This document shows, one piece after another, positions 17,176 to 25,528 of a stretch of 64,000 nucleotides of DNA. Positions within the stretch are counted from its first letter, which is position 1. The number at the start of each line of letters is the position of its first letter. A model generated the notes under the pieces. It saw only the letters and a list, made by a program, of their open reading frames with translations. It made no database searches and was not told the origin of the DNA. This DNA comes from CAMPKL01 sp963817465. GTDB lineage: Bacteria > Acidobacteriota > Terriglobia > Bryobacterales > UBA6623. Location of the stretch: contig CAWFOP010000001.1 in the NCBI GenBank assembly GCA_963817465.1, forward strand, positions 11,056-75,055, read 5' to 3'. The position numbers and the translations under genes are program-made.

Positions 17176-18183
17176 CTACCGCCCGCGCCGACTAGCCCTG
17201 TATTTCGCCACGGCCTCATTGTGCTCGCTCAGCGACTCGGAAAACACGTGCCGCGACTCCCCCTCCGCCTTGGCGACGAAGAACAAGTAGTCCGTATCCG
17301 CGGGCTGAAACGCCGCCGCGAGCGAGCCGAAACCGGGGCTTGCGATCGGTCCAGGCGGCAGGCCCGCGTGAATATAAGTGTTGTAGGGGTGGGGATCGGC
17401 GATGTCTTCGGTCGAGATTCTTCCCTTGTAGCGGTTCTCCAGGACCAAGCCGTAGATGATCGTCGGGTCGCACTGCAGCAGCATGCCGCGATCGAGTCGA
17501 TTGTGGAAGACGGCGGACACCAGCGGCCGTTCCGCGGGAATGCCGGTTTCCTTTTCGATGAGCGACGCCAAGGTCAACGTCTGATAAGGCGTGAGCGAGG
17601 TGTCCGCGTGTGCTCGCTCGAAGGCCCGCCGAAAGTTCGCGAGCATCGCCGCCAAGATCTGCGCCCCATCGGCGGTCTTTGGCAGCATGTAGGTTTCCGG
17701 GTAGAGGAACCCCTCTAGATTCCGGGCTTCCGGAAATTTGTCGTGCACCGGCGACGGATCGCCGGTCAGAGCCAAAAACTCCTCTTCCGTCGCGTAGCCG
17801 GACTCGCCGATCAGTTTGGAGATTTCAAAGCGGGTCAAGCCTTCCGGGATGGTCAGGCGCCTGAGGTAAACGTCGCCTCGGGCGATGCGATCGTAAACCT
17901 CCCACGGCGAGGCGGGCTCGGCAAAGCGATACTCCCCCGCCATCAAGACTTCGCTCCGCCGCAACGCCCGGACCAGCAGAAAGTGCCATTTCGTCGGCAC
18001 GACTCCGCGGCTTACGAGCGATGCGGCGAGATCGGCGGTACGCGCTCCCCGGGCGAACTCCAGCAGGACGGGTTGGTCGAATCCTTTGTACGGGCGCCGC
18101 GCCTCGACAAACGCCCAGCCGGCGAGCCCGATCGCCGCGCAAAGGGCCGTAGCCGCCGCAACCCTCAGCGCGACCCGCTTCAT
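17176..18183 (-). CDS. mltG: Endolytic murein transglycosylase MltG
   Basis: A 335-aa single-pass inner membrane enzyme that cuts nascent peptidoglycan glycan strands. One N-terminal TM helix (residues 4-25) precedes a LysM-like subdomain (FDQPVLLEFARGARTADLA). The catalytic YceG/MltG domain has IPEGLTRFEISKLI, NLEGFLYPETY, and the catalytic Glu in ASLIEKETGIPAERPLVSAV, followed by FHNRLDRGMLLQCDPTIIYG, YNTYIHAGLPPGPIASPG and FFVAKAEGESRHVFS. All are diagnostic. ATG 18183 starts 2 nt after the ruvX stop; the longer open frame upstream overlaps ruvX and is Arg-rich. The ruvX-mltG neighbourhood is common in bacteria. Confidence 0.95.
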   Translation of the reverse strand: MKRVALRVAAATALCAAIGLAGWAFVEARRPYKGFDQPVLLEFARGARTADLAASLVSRGVVPTKWHFLLVRALRRSEVLMAGEYRFAEPASPWEVYDRIARGDVYLRRLTIPEGLTRFEISKLIGESGYATEEEFLALTGDPSPVHDKFPEARNLEGFLYPETYMLPKTADGAQILAAMLANFRRAFERAHADTSLTPYQTLTLASLIEKETGIPAERPLVSAVFHNRLDRGMLLQCDPTIIYGLVLENRYKGRISTEDIADPHPYNTYIHAGLPPGPIASPGFGSLAAAFQPADTDYLFFVAKAEGESRHVFSESLSEHNEAVAKYRASRRGR

Positions 18184-18185
18184 CC

Positions 18186-18647
18186 TCACTCGGCGGACCT
18201 CCGCGTCGAGCCCGGCGGGATCGGGAATGGGGCGCCGGCGTCGAGATAGCTTTGCAACGTCAGGGCCGCCGAAACGGCGTCCACCTCGCCGCGTTCCCGC
18301 GACCGCCCGCCGCGCTCGGCGAGCAACTCCTCGGCGGCCGAACTGCTGAGGCGCTCGTCCCACAGCACCAATTCGGCGCCCGTTCGCTTCGCCATGGTTC
18401 GTCCCAGTTGCTCGGCTTGCGAGGCGGACCTGCCGGCCGCCCCGCTCATATGCAGCGGCAGGCCCACGACGATCCGGCGCACATCATTCGACGAAATGAT
18501 CTCGGCGAGACGCTCGATATCGCGACTTCGGTTGCGCCGCTCGAGCGTAGGAAGGGTCCTCACCGTTAGGCCCAATTCGTCGCTGATGGCCACTCCGATC
18601 CGGCTTTTGCCCCAGTCCAGCGCTAGCGTTCGACCTACATTCGTCAC
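18186..18647 (-). CDS. ruvX: Holliday junction resolvase-like protein RuvX/YqgF
   Basis: A 153-aa RNase H-fold protein. The first strand has the catalytic Asp (TLALDWGKSRIGVAISD), followed by RRIVVGLPLHMSG, then LWDERLSSSAAEELL with the Glu, and the C-terminal DAVSAALTLQSYLD Asp motif. This is the YqgF/RuvX signature; the family processes pre-16S rRNA 5' ends and may act in recombination. Start is GTG at 18647 (ATG is absent). Two small palindromes lie upstream (18678-18693). It is the first gene of a minus-strand run that continues with mltG. Confidence 0.92.
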   Translation of the reverse strand: MTNVGRTLALDWGKSRIGVAISDELGLTVRTLPTLERRNRSRDIERLAEIISSNDVRRIVVGLPLHMSGAAGRSASQAEQLGRTMAKRTGAELVLWDERLSSSAAEELLAERGGRSRERGEVDAVSAALTLQSYLDAGAPFPIPPGSTRRSAE

Positions 18648-18677
18648 AACGTTAGTTTAATCGCCAACAACGGCCGG

Positions 18678-18693
18678 GAATCCCTTGGGATTC
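18678..18693. repeat. Perfect short palindrome between ruvX and the receiver-like gene
   Basis: GAATCCC TT GGGATTC forms a perfect inverted repeat of seven bases per arm in the 133-bp divergent promoter region between ruvX (minus) and the receiver-like gene (plus). Such a site could be an operator read from both sides; no regulator is identified. Confidence 0.35.
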
Positions 18694-18724
18694 AGCCCTT
18701 CAGGTGTTATCCTCAACATGCGAG

Positions 18725-18745
18725 AGCAGACCCTTCAAGTCTGCT
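18725..18745 (+). promoter_or_regulatory. Hairpin in the leader of the receiver-like gene
   Basis: AGCAGAC, a 7-nt loop, then GTCTGCT. The 7-bp stem lies about 35 nt upstream of the start codon at 18781 and just before a very strong AGGAGG. It may stabilise the leader or modulate translation; it has no T-run and is therefore not a terminator. Confidence 0.35.
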
Positions 18746-18780
18746 GAGAACCACGCCCGTGCTTAGGAGGTCCCCCCCTC

Positions 18781-19158
18781 ATGTCGGGAAAAATATCGGT
18801 CCTCTGGGTGGCTGCCCAATCGGAGCCGCGCCCGAGGCTCCTAGAGGAGATGGGCGCCGCCCGCACTGAAGTCATTCACGCGCTGACCTGCGACGAAGCG
18901 CGTCGGCGTCTGGCGGAACGGTCGAATTTCGGCCTCGTCGTCGCATCCGCACACTTGACGGACGGCAACTGGTACAGCGTGCTGTCCAGCCTCGTGCACC
19001 AAGGCAGCAACGCCGGGTTGGTCGTTGTCGCCGACGAGGTGACCGACTCATTCCGTCAGAGAGTCCGCGACCACGGCGCTATCGACGCTGTGGCCTTGGG
19101 CGCGAAGATGCGTTCGGTCCGCCGCGTGTCGAACGCCGTGCGGGCCGCATGCGCCTGA
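18781..19158 (+). CDS. Degenerate response-regulator receiver-like protein
   Basis: A 125-aa single-domain protein with alternating beta strand/helix pattern of a CheY-like receiver: VLWVAA (beta 1), helix, VIHALTCDEARRRLAE, FGLVVASAHLTDGNWYSVL (beta 3 region), GLVVVADEVTDSF (beta 4 region), IDAVALGAKM (beta 5 region). In true receivers beta 3 ends with the phosphorylated Asp ('DLVLLDxxLPDG'); here that position reads VVASAH, and the beta 1 acidic pair is missing, so phosphotransfer is unlikely. AGGAGGT at 18766-18772 fixes the start. No output domain follows. A pseudo-receiver binding partner role is inferred. Confidence 0.65.
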   Translation: MSGKISVLWVAAQSEPRPRLLEEMGAARTEVIHALTCDEARRRLAERSNFGLVVASAHLTDGNWYSVLSSLVHQGSNAGLVVVADEVTDSFRQRVRDHGAIDAVALGAKMRSVRRVSNAVRAACA

Positions 19159-19204
19159 GCGTCGACCTGTCAGTCGAGTCGCATTCGCGAAGCAGCCTAG
19201 GCCC

Positions 19205-19459
19205 TCATGCGGGGCAGGCGGCCGATCTACGCCGCTCGAGGATCGCCGGGTCCGCTACGGAGCTGACGCGAAGCAAGCTGTGCGGCTTGTAGTCGAAGCG
19301 CAGCGATTGCGGGCGGTCGGCGTTGCGATCGATCCAAAGGCGGAAGCTGGTCTTGCCGCCCGCGTCGAGATTGGCGATGTTCCCTCGCAGCATGACGATA
19401 TTTTCAGGCGAGACGGGGCTGCAACCTTCGCCGCGCCGACTATACGTCGAAATGATTCG
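19205..19459 (-). pseudogene. Possible gene remnant (C-terminal fragment, no usable start)
   Basis: In the 552-bp gap between the receiver-like gene and the M28 peptidase, one minus-strand frame is open for about 85 codons and reads like a folded-protein C-terminus: SPENIVMLRGNIANLDAG, then FRLWIDRN and LRFDYKPHSLLRVSS. It begins right after an in-frame TAA, and the only ATG (19393) would remove a conserved-looking part. It is either a decayed gene or one broken by a frameshift. No family is assigned. The rest of the gap (19460-19710) shows nothing beyond a likely promoter region for the peptidase. Confidence 0.35.
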
Positions 19460-19710
19460 ACTTTAAGCGAAAAACAGCTAGAGGTCGGAGACGCGGTCGG
19501 GCGGCGCCGCAGCGTTGGGCCCTTTCGATCTCGGCCGACTGACTCAGCGGTCTTAGGATTCATCCGAATCCGGCTCCTCGCTCTTTCGCTCAAAACAATT
19601 CACGATGCTTCTGTTCGAATTGAGAACAGTTTAACCGTCCCAGTGTTTCAGGCTGGGTTGCTGGGGGTGAAGTTTCGAGAAATAGTGCGCGCTTGGATAA
19701 AATCGTCTGC

Positions 19711-21843
19711 ATGTTTCGAATGGCTCTCGGCTTGCCGCTCTTTCTAGCATTGGCCCTTGGCCCGTCGACGGCATGGTCGCAACAGATACGCGGTTTCGAT
19801 GAAAAGGGCGCCGCGGCGGAGGCGAAACTCGAGGAGTTGCTCAAGGCGGCGCCACAGCCGGACCGCATCAAGGAATACCTGCGGACGATGGCCGAGGAGC
19901 CGCACCATACCGGCTCCGCGCAAGGCGTGCGCGTGGCGGAATACGTCTTCAATAAGTTCACGGAGTGGGGCCTCGAGACGTCGTATCACGAGTTTACCGG
20001 CTTGATGCCGACGCCGAAAGAGCGCCTGCTGGAGCTGCTCGAGCCGGAGACCTACACGGCGAAGCTGGCCGAGCCCGCGATCCCCGAGGACAAGGATTCT
20101 TCCGACTTAGGGCAACTGCCGACCTACAACGCATACTCGCCCGACGGCGACGTGACGGGCCAAGTCGTGTATGTGAACTACGGCATGCCGGACGACTACA
20201 AGAAGCTCGACGAGCTGGGCATCAGCGTCGAGGGCAAGATCGTTTTGGCGCGCTACATGGGCGGCTGGCGCGGCATCAAGCCCAAAGTCGCGGCGGAACA
20301 CGGCGCCATCGCGTGCATCATCTATTCCGATCCCAAAGACGACGGATTCTTCAAGGGCGACGTCTATCCCGAAGGCGCCTACCGCTCGAAGTGGGGCGTG
20401 CAGCGCGGCTCGACCATGGACATGCCGGTTTATCCGGGCGATCCCCTGACGCCGGGCTGGGGATCGGAGCCGGGCGGACGTCAGCTCGAGCTGAGCGAAG
20501 CGAAGACACTGCCGACGATTCCGGTGCTGCCGATTTCGTGGGGCGACGCGCTGCCGATCTTGCGCAACCTGGCCGGTCCGGTCGCGCCGGAGAGCTGGCG
20601 CGGGGCCGTGCCGGTGACGTATCACGTGGGGCCGGGCGCTTCGAAGGTGCACCTGAAGCTCGCCTTCAATTGGGACGTCCCGACCGGGCGCGACGTGATC
20701 GGCGTGATCAAGGGCAGCGAGTATCCCGACGAGTGGGTGATCTACGGCAATCACCACGACGCGTGGGTCAACGGCGCGACCGACCCGGTAAGCGGCAACG
20801 CAGCCATGATGGAGACGGCCCGCACGATCGCCGAGGCCGTCAAGCAAGGCTGGAAGCCGAAGCGCACGATCATCTTCGCGAGCTGGGATGCCGAGGAGTG
20901 GGGCCTGATCGGCTCGACCGAGTGGGCGGAGAAGAACGCCGACGAGCTGCGCGACAAGACCGTGGTCTACTTCAACACCGATTCGAACGCCAGCCCGACG
21001 TTGAGCATCGGCGGCTCGCATACGCTCGAGCGCTTTTTGAACGACGTGGCGCGGTCGATCGCCGATCCGGAGAGCGGCAAGAGCCTGTGGGAAGAGATGA
21101 AGGCCAAGGCGCTCGAGAAGGCCAACGACGAGGACAAGAAGAAGATCGACTCGCGCCCCGACCTGCGGATTTCGGCGTTGGGTTCGGGCTCGGACTACAC
21201 GGTTTTCATCGATCACCTGGCCATCGCGTCGGTGAATTCAGGATTCGGCGGCGACGGCGGGGGCGTGTATCACTCGATCTACGATTCGATCGCTTGGTAC
21301 GAGCGCTTCGGCGACCCCGGCTATCTGCACGGCAAGGCGCTGGCGCAGTTTCATGCTACGGCGATCGCGCGCATGGCGAACGCGACGGTGCTGCCGTTCG
21401 AGTTCACCGATTTCGCCGACACGATCACGATGTACATCGACGAGCTCGAGAAGCTGGCTAAGGACAAGGACGTCGACCTGGCGCCGGCGCGGACCGCCGC
21501 GGAGAAGCTGACCGCCTCCGCGGCCGCCTACGAAGAGGCCTACAAGAAGGCGGCGGCGAACGGCTTCAAGGGCGATCCCGCGAAGCTCAACGAGATCTTG
21601 CGCAAGATGGAGCAGTCGATGGGGCGGCCCGAAGGCTTGCCGGACCGGGACTGGTTCAAACACCAGATCTACGCGCCGGGCTTCTACACCGGCTACGGCG
21701 TGAAGACCGTGCCGGGCGTGCGCGAGGGCATCGAGCAAGACGAGCTGGATCGCGCGCGTGAGCAGGTCGGCAAGTTCGTCGAAGTGCTCCAGGCGGTGAC
21801 CGGCCGAATCGACGCGGCTACTCGCGAGGCGGCGAAGCTGTAG
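19711..21843 (+). CDS. M28 family zinc metallopeptidase, glutamate carboxypeptidase II (PSMA)-like
   Basis: A 710-aa secreted peptidase: signal peptide MFRMALGLPLFLALALG, cleaved near STAWS. A protease-associated (PA) domain (about residues 130-240, GKIVLARYMGGWRGIKPKVA) is inserted before the M28 catalytic domain. Zinc ligands and catalytic residues are visible: His and Asp in GNHHDAWVNGATDPVSG, Glu-Glu in SWDAEEWGLIGSTEW, Asp in FNTDSNASP, and the distal His in GVYHSIYDS. A helical transferrin-receptor-like dimerisation domain forms the C-terminus. It should release C-terminal residues from peptides in the periplasm or outside. ATG 19711 is preferred over TTG 19693 and ATG 19720. The 3' end overlaps the convergent decarboxylase gene by 26 nt. 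Confidence 0.93.
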   Translation: MFRMALGLPLFLALALGPSTAWSQQIRGFDEKGAAAEAKLEELLKAAPQPDRIKEYLRTMAEEPHHTGSAQGVRVAEYVFNKFTEWGLETSYHEFTGLMPTPKERLLELLEPETYTAKLAEPAIPEDKDSSDLGQLPTYNAYSPDGDVTGQVVYVNYGMPDDYKKLDELGISVEGKIVLARYMGGWRGIKPKVAAEHGAIACIIYSDPKDDGFFKGDVYPEGAYRSKWGVQRGSTMDMPVYPGDPLTPGWGSEPGGRQLELSEAKTLPTIPVLPISWGDALPILRNLAGPVAPESWRGAVPVTYHVGPGASKVHLKLAFNWDVPTGRDVIGVIKGSEYPDEWVIYGNHHDAWVNGATDPVSGNAAMMETARTIAEAVKQGWKPKRTIIFASWDAEEWGLIGSTEWAEKNADELRDKTVVYFNTDSNASPTLSIGGSHTLERFLNDVARSIADPESGKSLWEEMKAKALEKANDEDKKKIDSRPDLRISALGSGSDYTVFIDHLAIASVNSGFGGDGGGVYHSIYDSIAWYERFGDPGYLHGKALAQFHATAIARMANATVLPFEFTDFADTITMYIDELEKLAKDKDVDLAPARTAAEKLTASAAAYEEAYKKAAANGFKGDPAKLNEILRKMEQSMGRPEGLPDRDWFKHQIYAPGFYTGYGVKTVPGVREGIEQDELDRAREQVGKFVEVLQAVTGRIDAATREAAKL

Positions 21844-23260
21844 CGGCGGTCTGTTGCAACAGATCCCATAGCCGCTCGACGTGGCGCTCGGCGGTCCGCA
21901 GGTTGCCGATGGCGACCCGGATAACGAGCTTGCCGTCGAGCTTGGTGTGCGAGAGGAAGAACTCGCCTGATGCATTGATCTCGTCGAGGATGCGCTGGTT
22001 GACGGCGTCGGGATCGGCGACCCCGGCTGGGTTGTAGCGCAGGCAAACAAGCGAAAAGGTCGTGGGCGCCATGAGCTCGAAGTCGGGATGCGCGTCGACT
22101 TGCGCGGTGAGGTCGGCGGCGAGGCGGATGTGCTCGCGCAGGCGCGCCATGACGCCCTCTTTGCCGAAGTAGCGCAGGATGAAAAACAGCTTGAGGGCGC
22201 GGTTGCGGCGTCCGAGTGGGACGGCGTATTCCATGAAGTTAACGGCGCGGGGATCTTGCTGCGAGCGCAAGTACTCGGGCGTGAGGCTCAGCGCCCGGCG
22301 GAAGACTTCCGGTTTGGCGGTGTAGAGCGCACTGCACCCCATCGGCGCCCAAAGCCACTTGTGCGGGTTCATCACGAACGAGTCGGCGCGCTCGACGCCC
22401 GCGAAATAGTGACGCAGCTCGGGCAGCATCATGCACGGACCGGCGTAGGCGGAGTCGACGTGCAGCCAGAGGCCTTCGAGCTCGGCGATGTCGGCGATGG
22501 CCGGGACGGGGTCGACCGCCGTCGACGATGTCGTGCCGATGGTGGCGGTGACGCCAATGGGCAGCAGGCCGTCTCCGCGATCTTTGCGAACCTGGTCGGC
22601 CAGCGCGTCCGGTCGCATTGCATAGTTCGCGTCGGTCGCGATCTTGCGGCAGGCTTCGCGCGGGCGGCCGAGGGCGAGCATGGCCTTCTCGACCGAAGAA
22701 TGCGCGTGCTCGGAGGTGTACATGACCATGCGGTCGAGGCTGGGTTCACGGCCGGCGGCGCGCTCGTTGTCGAAGGTCTGTTGACGCGCGGCGATGGCGG
22801 CGTGGAACGTGGCGTCGGATGCGGTTTCATGGATGATGCCGAACCATTCCCGCGGCAAGTCGAGCCATTGCGCCAGCCAGCCGAGCGTGGTTTGCTCGAG
22901 CTCGTGCAGCGCGGGCGTGGCCTTCCACAGCAGGCCGACGTTGTTGAGCGCGGCCGTCAACGTTTCCGCCAGGACGCCGGGAGCGCTGCCGCCGGCCGCG
23001 AAGTAGGCCATGAAGCCGGGGTGGTTCCAGTGCACGCAATGCGGCAGGACCTTGTCGAGGAAGTCTTGAAAGATCGCTTCCGCGCCCTCGGGTTGGTCGG
23101 GTGCGTGGAGCGGCAGCTTGTCGATGAGCTCGCCGGGTTTGACGTCGGGCGTGACCCGATAGCGCTCCTGATTGATCCAGTAGTCGGCGATCCAGTCGAT
23201 CATCTCGTGACCGATGCGGCGGAACTCGTCGGGCGGCATGTCTCCGGTGGGCGGCGCCAT
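21818..23260 (-). CDS. Pyridoxal-dependent aromatic-L-amino-acid decarboxylase (group II)
   Basis: A 480-aa fold-type I PLP enzyme. DEFRRIGHEMIDWIADYW at the N-terminus, HWNHPGFMAYFAAGGSAPG and LNNVGLLWKATPALHELEQ form the substrate pocket region. The catalytic HVDSAYAG carries the PLP-binding Asp, and NPHKWLWAPMGCS carries the Schiff-base Lys. The C-terminal NASGEFFLSHTKLDG and VIRVAIGNLRTAERHVERLW are typical of DOPA/tryptophan decarboxylases. It would convert aromatic amino acids to amines; the exact substrate cannot be read from sequence. ATG 23260 chosen; ATG 23239 is possible. Upstream in-frame sequence is Arg/Ser-rich and not homologous. Confidence 0.93.
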   Translation of the reverse strand: MAPPTGDMPPDEFRRIGHEMIDWIADYWINQERYRVTPDVKPGELIDKLPLHAPDQPEGAEAIFQDFLDKVLPHCVHWNHPGFMAYFAAGGSAPGVLAETLTAALNNVGLLWKATPALHELEQTTLGWLAQWLDLPREWFGIIHETASDATFHAAIAARQQTFDNERAAGREPSLDRMVMYTSEHAHSSVEKAMLALGRPREACRKIATDANYAMRPDALADQVRKDRGDGLLPIGVTATIGTTSSTAVDPVPAIADIAELEGLWLHVDSAYAGPCMMLPELRHYFAGVERADSFVMNPHKWLWAPMGCSALYTAKPEVFRRALSLTPEYLRSQQDPRAVNFMEYAVPLGRRNRALKLFFILRYFGKEGVMARLREHIRLAADLTAQVDAHPDFELMAPTTFSLVCLRYNPAGVADPDAVNQRILDEINASGEFFLSHTKLDGKLVIRVAIGNLRTAERHVERLWDLLQQTAATASPPRE

Positions 23261-23306
23261 AGGATTCCAGCCTACCCGAGTTCGATGCGAGTAACATGAG
23301 GGCGGC

Positions 23307-23444
23307 ATGGATTGGCTGATCCTGGTTGGAGCGGCGGCGTTGGCGTATTGGGCGTGGAAGCGGCCGGGGCGCTCGAGGTGCGCCGACGTTTGCGAGGATT
23401 TGGGTCGGCCGAACGAACGTTCTCGGAGGAACCCGGCTAACTGA
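23307..23444 (+). CDS. Small single-TM protein (45 aa)
   Basis: ATG preceded by a GAGGG, followed by one hydrophobic helix (WLILVGAAALAYWAW), a basic stretch and a short Cys-containing polar tail with an acidic segment. It starts 46 nt after the divergent decarboxylase start, so its promoter would overlap that region. Too short for homology reasoning; supported only by start signal, helix and stop. The following gene begins 23 nt later, suggesting a two-gene unit. Confidence 0.4.
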   Translation: MDWLILVGAAALAYWAWKRPGRSRCADVCEDLGRPNERSRRNPAN

Positions 23445-23467
23445 AGCATCCGGCGGGAGGCGCAGCG

Positions 23468-23665
23468 ATGACTTCGAAGATGTACGCGTCGATCACAGGC
23501 GCTATTTTTTTGATCGTGAGCGTGGTTCATCTCATCCGCGTGTTCCTGGGATGGGAGTTTCGGGTCGACGGCATGGACGTGCCCGCATGGGGCAGCTTGG
23601 CGGCAGTCGTCGTTGCGGGCTACTTGAGCTTCACGGGCTTTCGCATCGCGGGTCGCTCGACCTAG
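23468..23665 (+). CDS. Small two-TM membrane protein (65 aa)
   Basis: A GGGAGG upstream supports ATG 23468. Two hydrophobic helices (GAIFLIVSVVHLIRVFLGW and SLAAVVVAGYLSFTGFRIA) are joined by a short loop containing a VDGMDVPAWGS turn. Similar ~65-aa proteins with the 'HxxR...W...DVPxW' pattern occur as uncharacterised membrane proteins in several phyla; no role is known. Directly downstream of the 45-aa protein. Confidence 0.65.
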   Translation: MTSKMYASITGAIFLIVSVVHLIRVFLGWEFRVDGMDVPAWGSLAAVVVAGYLSFTGFRIAGRST

Positions 23666-23741
23666 CGCGGAGCGCTCGCAGCGGGGCGAGAATATCTCGA
23701 AAGCTCTCGACGGGTCCGACCAAGCCGTCTAAACTCAAGAC

Positions 23742-24113
23742 ATGGGCGCTCGGCTCATCATCGGCGTATTGACGGCCTTCCTCGCGTTTGCCGCGAGCGC
23801 GCGTCCTTGCGCGGCGATGCTGATGAGCGCGCCGCAGCACAAGAGCGGTCACGACTGCTGCGATAAGTCGAAGGGCGACGCGCATCACGGCCAGACCCCG
23901 AGCGAATGCGTGGTGCTGTGCGCGATGGCGAGCGCCGTCTACGCTGCGCCGACCACGATCACGCTCGAGAAGCCGGCGGCGCTCGCGCCGCTGTTCGCAA
24001 ACGCGGTCGCGCCCGCGATGCGGCCGGTTCCCAGTCCGCGGGTCGACAAGACCCACCGTCCGCCTGATCACGATCCGCCTCTGTACGTGGTCAACGCGGC
24101 CTTCCTGATCTAG
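23742..24113 (+). CDS. Exported Cys/His-rich protein upstream of Cus efflux genes
   Basis: A 123-aa protein with N-terminal signal-like helix, then Met/His/Cys-rich sequence (MLMSAPQHKSGHDCCDK, DAHHGQT, CVVLCAM) and a Pro/His tail. The composition suits binding of soft metals such as Cu or Ag. It stands 110 bp before the TolC-like gene of the Cus operon, in the position where DUF2946-type or CusF-like small metal proteins are often found, so a periplasmic metal-binding or sensing accessory role is inferred. Family not certain. Confidence 0.6.
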   Translation: MGARLIIGVLTAFLAFAASARPCAAMLMSAPQHKSGHDCCDKSKGDAHHGQTPSECVVLCAMASAVYAAPTTITLEKPAALAPLFANAVAPAMRPVPSPRVDKTHRPPDHDPPLYVVNAAFLI

Positions 24114-24223
24114 ACCCTTCTCCGAAAACCGAGTTGACGCGGTATTGCGGCCGCTCGAGGCGCTCCGGTGCGCCTTGCTTGCGCTCGCTTTCCGCGATTC
24201 CCAGCTAATTCGGAGGAAGGTGA

Positions 24224-25528
24224 ATGCTGCTTCGATGGAGCGTGTGGCTGCTGCTGCCCTTGGCGGCCGTCGCGCAATCTTATTCAACCCTCGACGATTC
24301 GCAACTCGCCGCGCTGATTGACGAGGCGCTGCAGCGGAATCCGCAGGTGCGCGAGGCGTTCTCGGACTATCAGGCTTCGCTGCAGCGCGTGCCGCAGGCG
24401 ACCGCCCTGCCCGATCCGCTGCTCGGCGTGACGCAATATGCGCGGACGCCGGAGACGCGAGTGGGTCCGCAGACGACGGTGCTGTCGCTGCAACAGCGGC
24501 TGCCGTGGTTCGGCAAGCTCTCTGACCAGGGGAACATCGCGGCCAAGCACGCGGCGGTTCAGGACGAGATGTACCAGGCGCGGCGGGCCGAGATCGTGCG
24601 CCAAGTCAAGCTCGCTTACTACGACCTGGGGTACGTGGACCGGGCGCTCGCCGTCGCTGACGAGGAAGAGCAACTGCTCGACAGCTACGAGACGATGGCC
24701 GAGGCGCGCTACTCGCAAGGCGTCGGCATCCAGCAGGCGGCGGTGAAGCTGCAAGCCGAGATCACGCGAGTGCTCAGCCGCAAGCAGGAGCTCAGGCGGC
24801 AGCGGGTGGATGCGGAGGCGGTGATCAACACGCTGCGGGATCGCCCCGCTGAGACGCCGATCCCCCCGGTGACGCTGCCCAAGCGGCCGGAGGCGAAGAT
24901 CGATCACGGCGCGCTGCTGGAGATCGGCCGCGACAACAGGCCGGAAGTGAAGGCGGCGTTCCTCGAGATCGAGCGCAACGAGAAGAGCATCCAACTGGCC
25001 GAGCGCCAGCACTACCCGGATTTCACGATCGGCGCTTCATGGGGGAACGTTTTGGGGCGGCGCGATCCGGCTGGACGCATGACGCCGCCGCCGGACAACG
25101 GCAAGGACGTTTACAGCGTGACGGTTGGCGTCAACATTCCGATCTTTCGCGCGAAATACGACGCGGGCGTGCAGGAAGCGACCGAGCGATTTTCGGCCTC
25201 GAAAGAAGCGTATCGCAGCAGCGTCAACAGCGTGGCGCTGTCGGTGCGCTCGGTCGGCTTTCGGCTGCAGACCATCGCGGAGCAGATCGACCTGTTCGAG
25301 CGGGCGTTGCTGCCGCAAGCCGACCAGGCGCTGCGCTCGACCGAAACCGCCTACTCGACCGGGACTACCGGCGTTCTCGACTTGCTCGACGGCGAACGCA
25401 TGCTGCTGGATGTTCGCCTGGGGCTCGCGCGACTCGAGAGCGACTACATGAAAGGGTTGGCGGAGATGGAAAGGGCGATCGGCTCGGCGTTCCCGCTCGA
25501 GGCCAAGCCGGCGGAGGAAAAGCCATGA
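24224..25528 (+). CDS. cusC: TolC-family outer membrane efflux protein (CusC-like)
   Basis: A 434-aa outer membrane channel: signal peptide MLLRWSVWLLLPLAAVAQ, then two repeats of the OEP domain with long coiled-coil helices. Typical segments are LIDEALQRNPQVREAFSDYQAS, QQRLPWFGKLSDQG (the 'Q.(L/I)PWFGKL' motif common to metal-efflux TolC proteins) and YSTGTTGVLDLLDGERMLLD near the C-terminus. GGAGGAAGG upstream fixes ATG 24224. The stop overlaps the adaptor start (ATGA), so translation is coupled. It forms the outer membrane exit for the CusB-CusA complex. Confidence 0.92.
   Translation: MLLRWSVWLLLPLAAVAQSYSTLDDSQLAALIDEALQRNPQVREAFSDYQASLQRVPQATALPDPLLGVTQYARTPETRVGPQTTVLSLQQRLPWFGKLSDQGNIAAKHAAVQDEMYQARRAEIVRQVKLAYYDLGYVDRALAVADEEEQLLDSYETMAEARYSQGVGIQQAAVKLQAEITRVLSRKQELRRQRVDAEAVINTLRDRPAETPIPPVTLPKRPEAKIDHGALLEIGRDNRPEVKAAFLEIERNEKSIQLAERQHYPDFTIGASWGNVLGRRDPAGRMTPPPDNGKDVYSVTVGVNIPIFRAKYDAGVQEATERFSASKEAYRSSVNSVALSVRSVGFRLQTIAEQIDLFERALLPQADQALRSTETAYSTGTTGVLDLLDGERMLLDVRLGLARLESDYMKGLAEMERAIGSAFPLEAKPAEEKP

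Noticed and set aside
19965..21461. 498-aa plus-strand ORF in another frame of the M28 peptidase
   Set aside because: Arg/Gly/Asp-rich shadow frame; the peptidase frame carries all zinc ligands.
22088..23299. 403-aa plus-strand ORF antisense to the decarboxylase
   Set aside because: Val/Gly/Arg-rich antisense shadow; no motif, and the opposite strand encodes a complete PLP enzyme.
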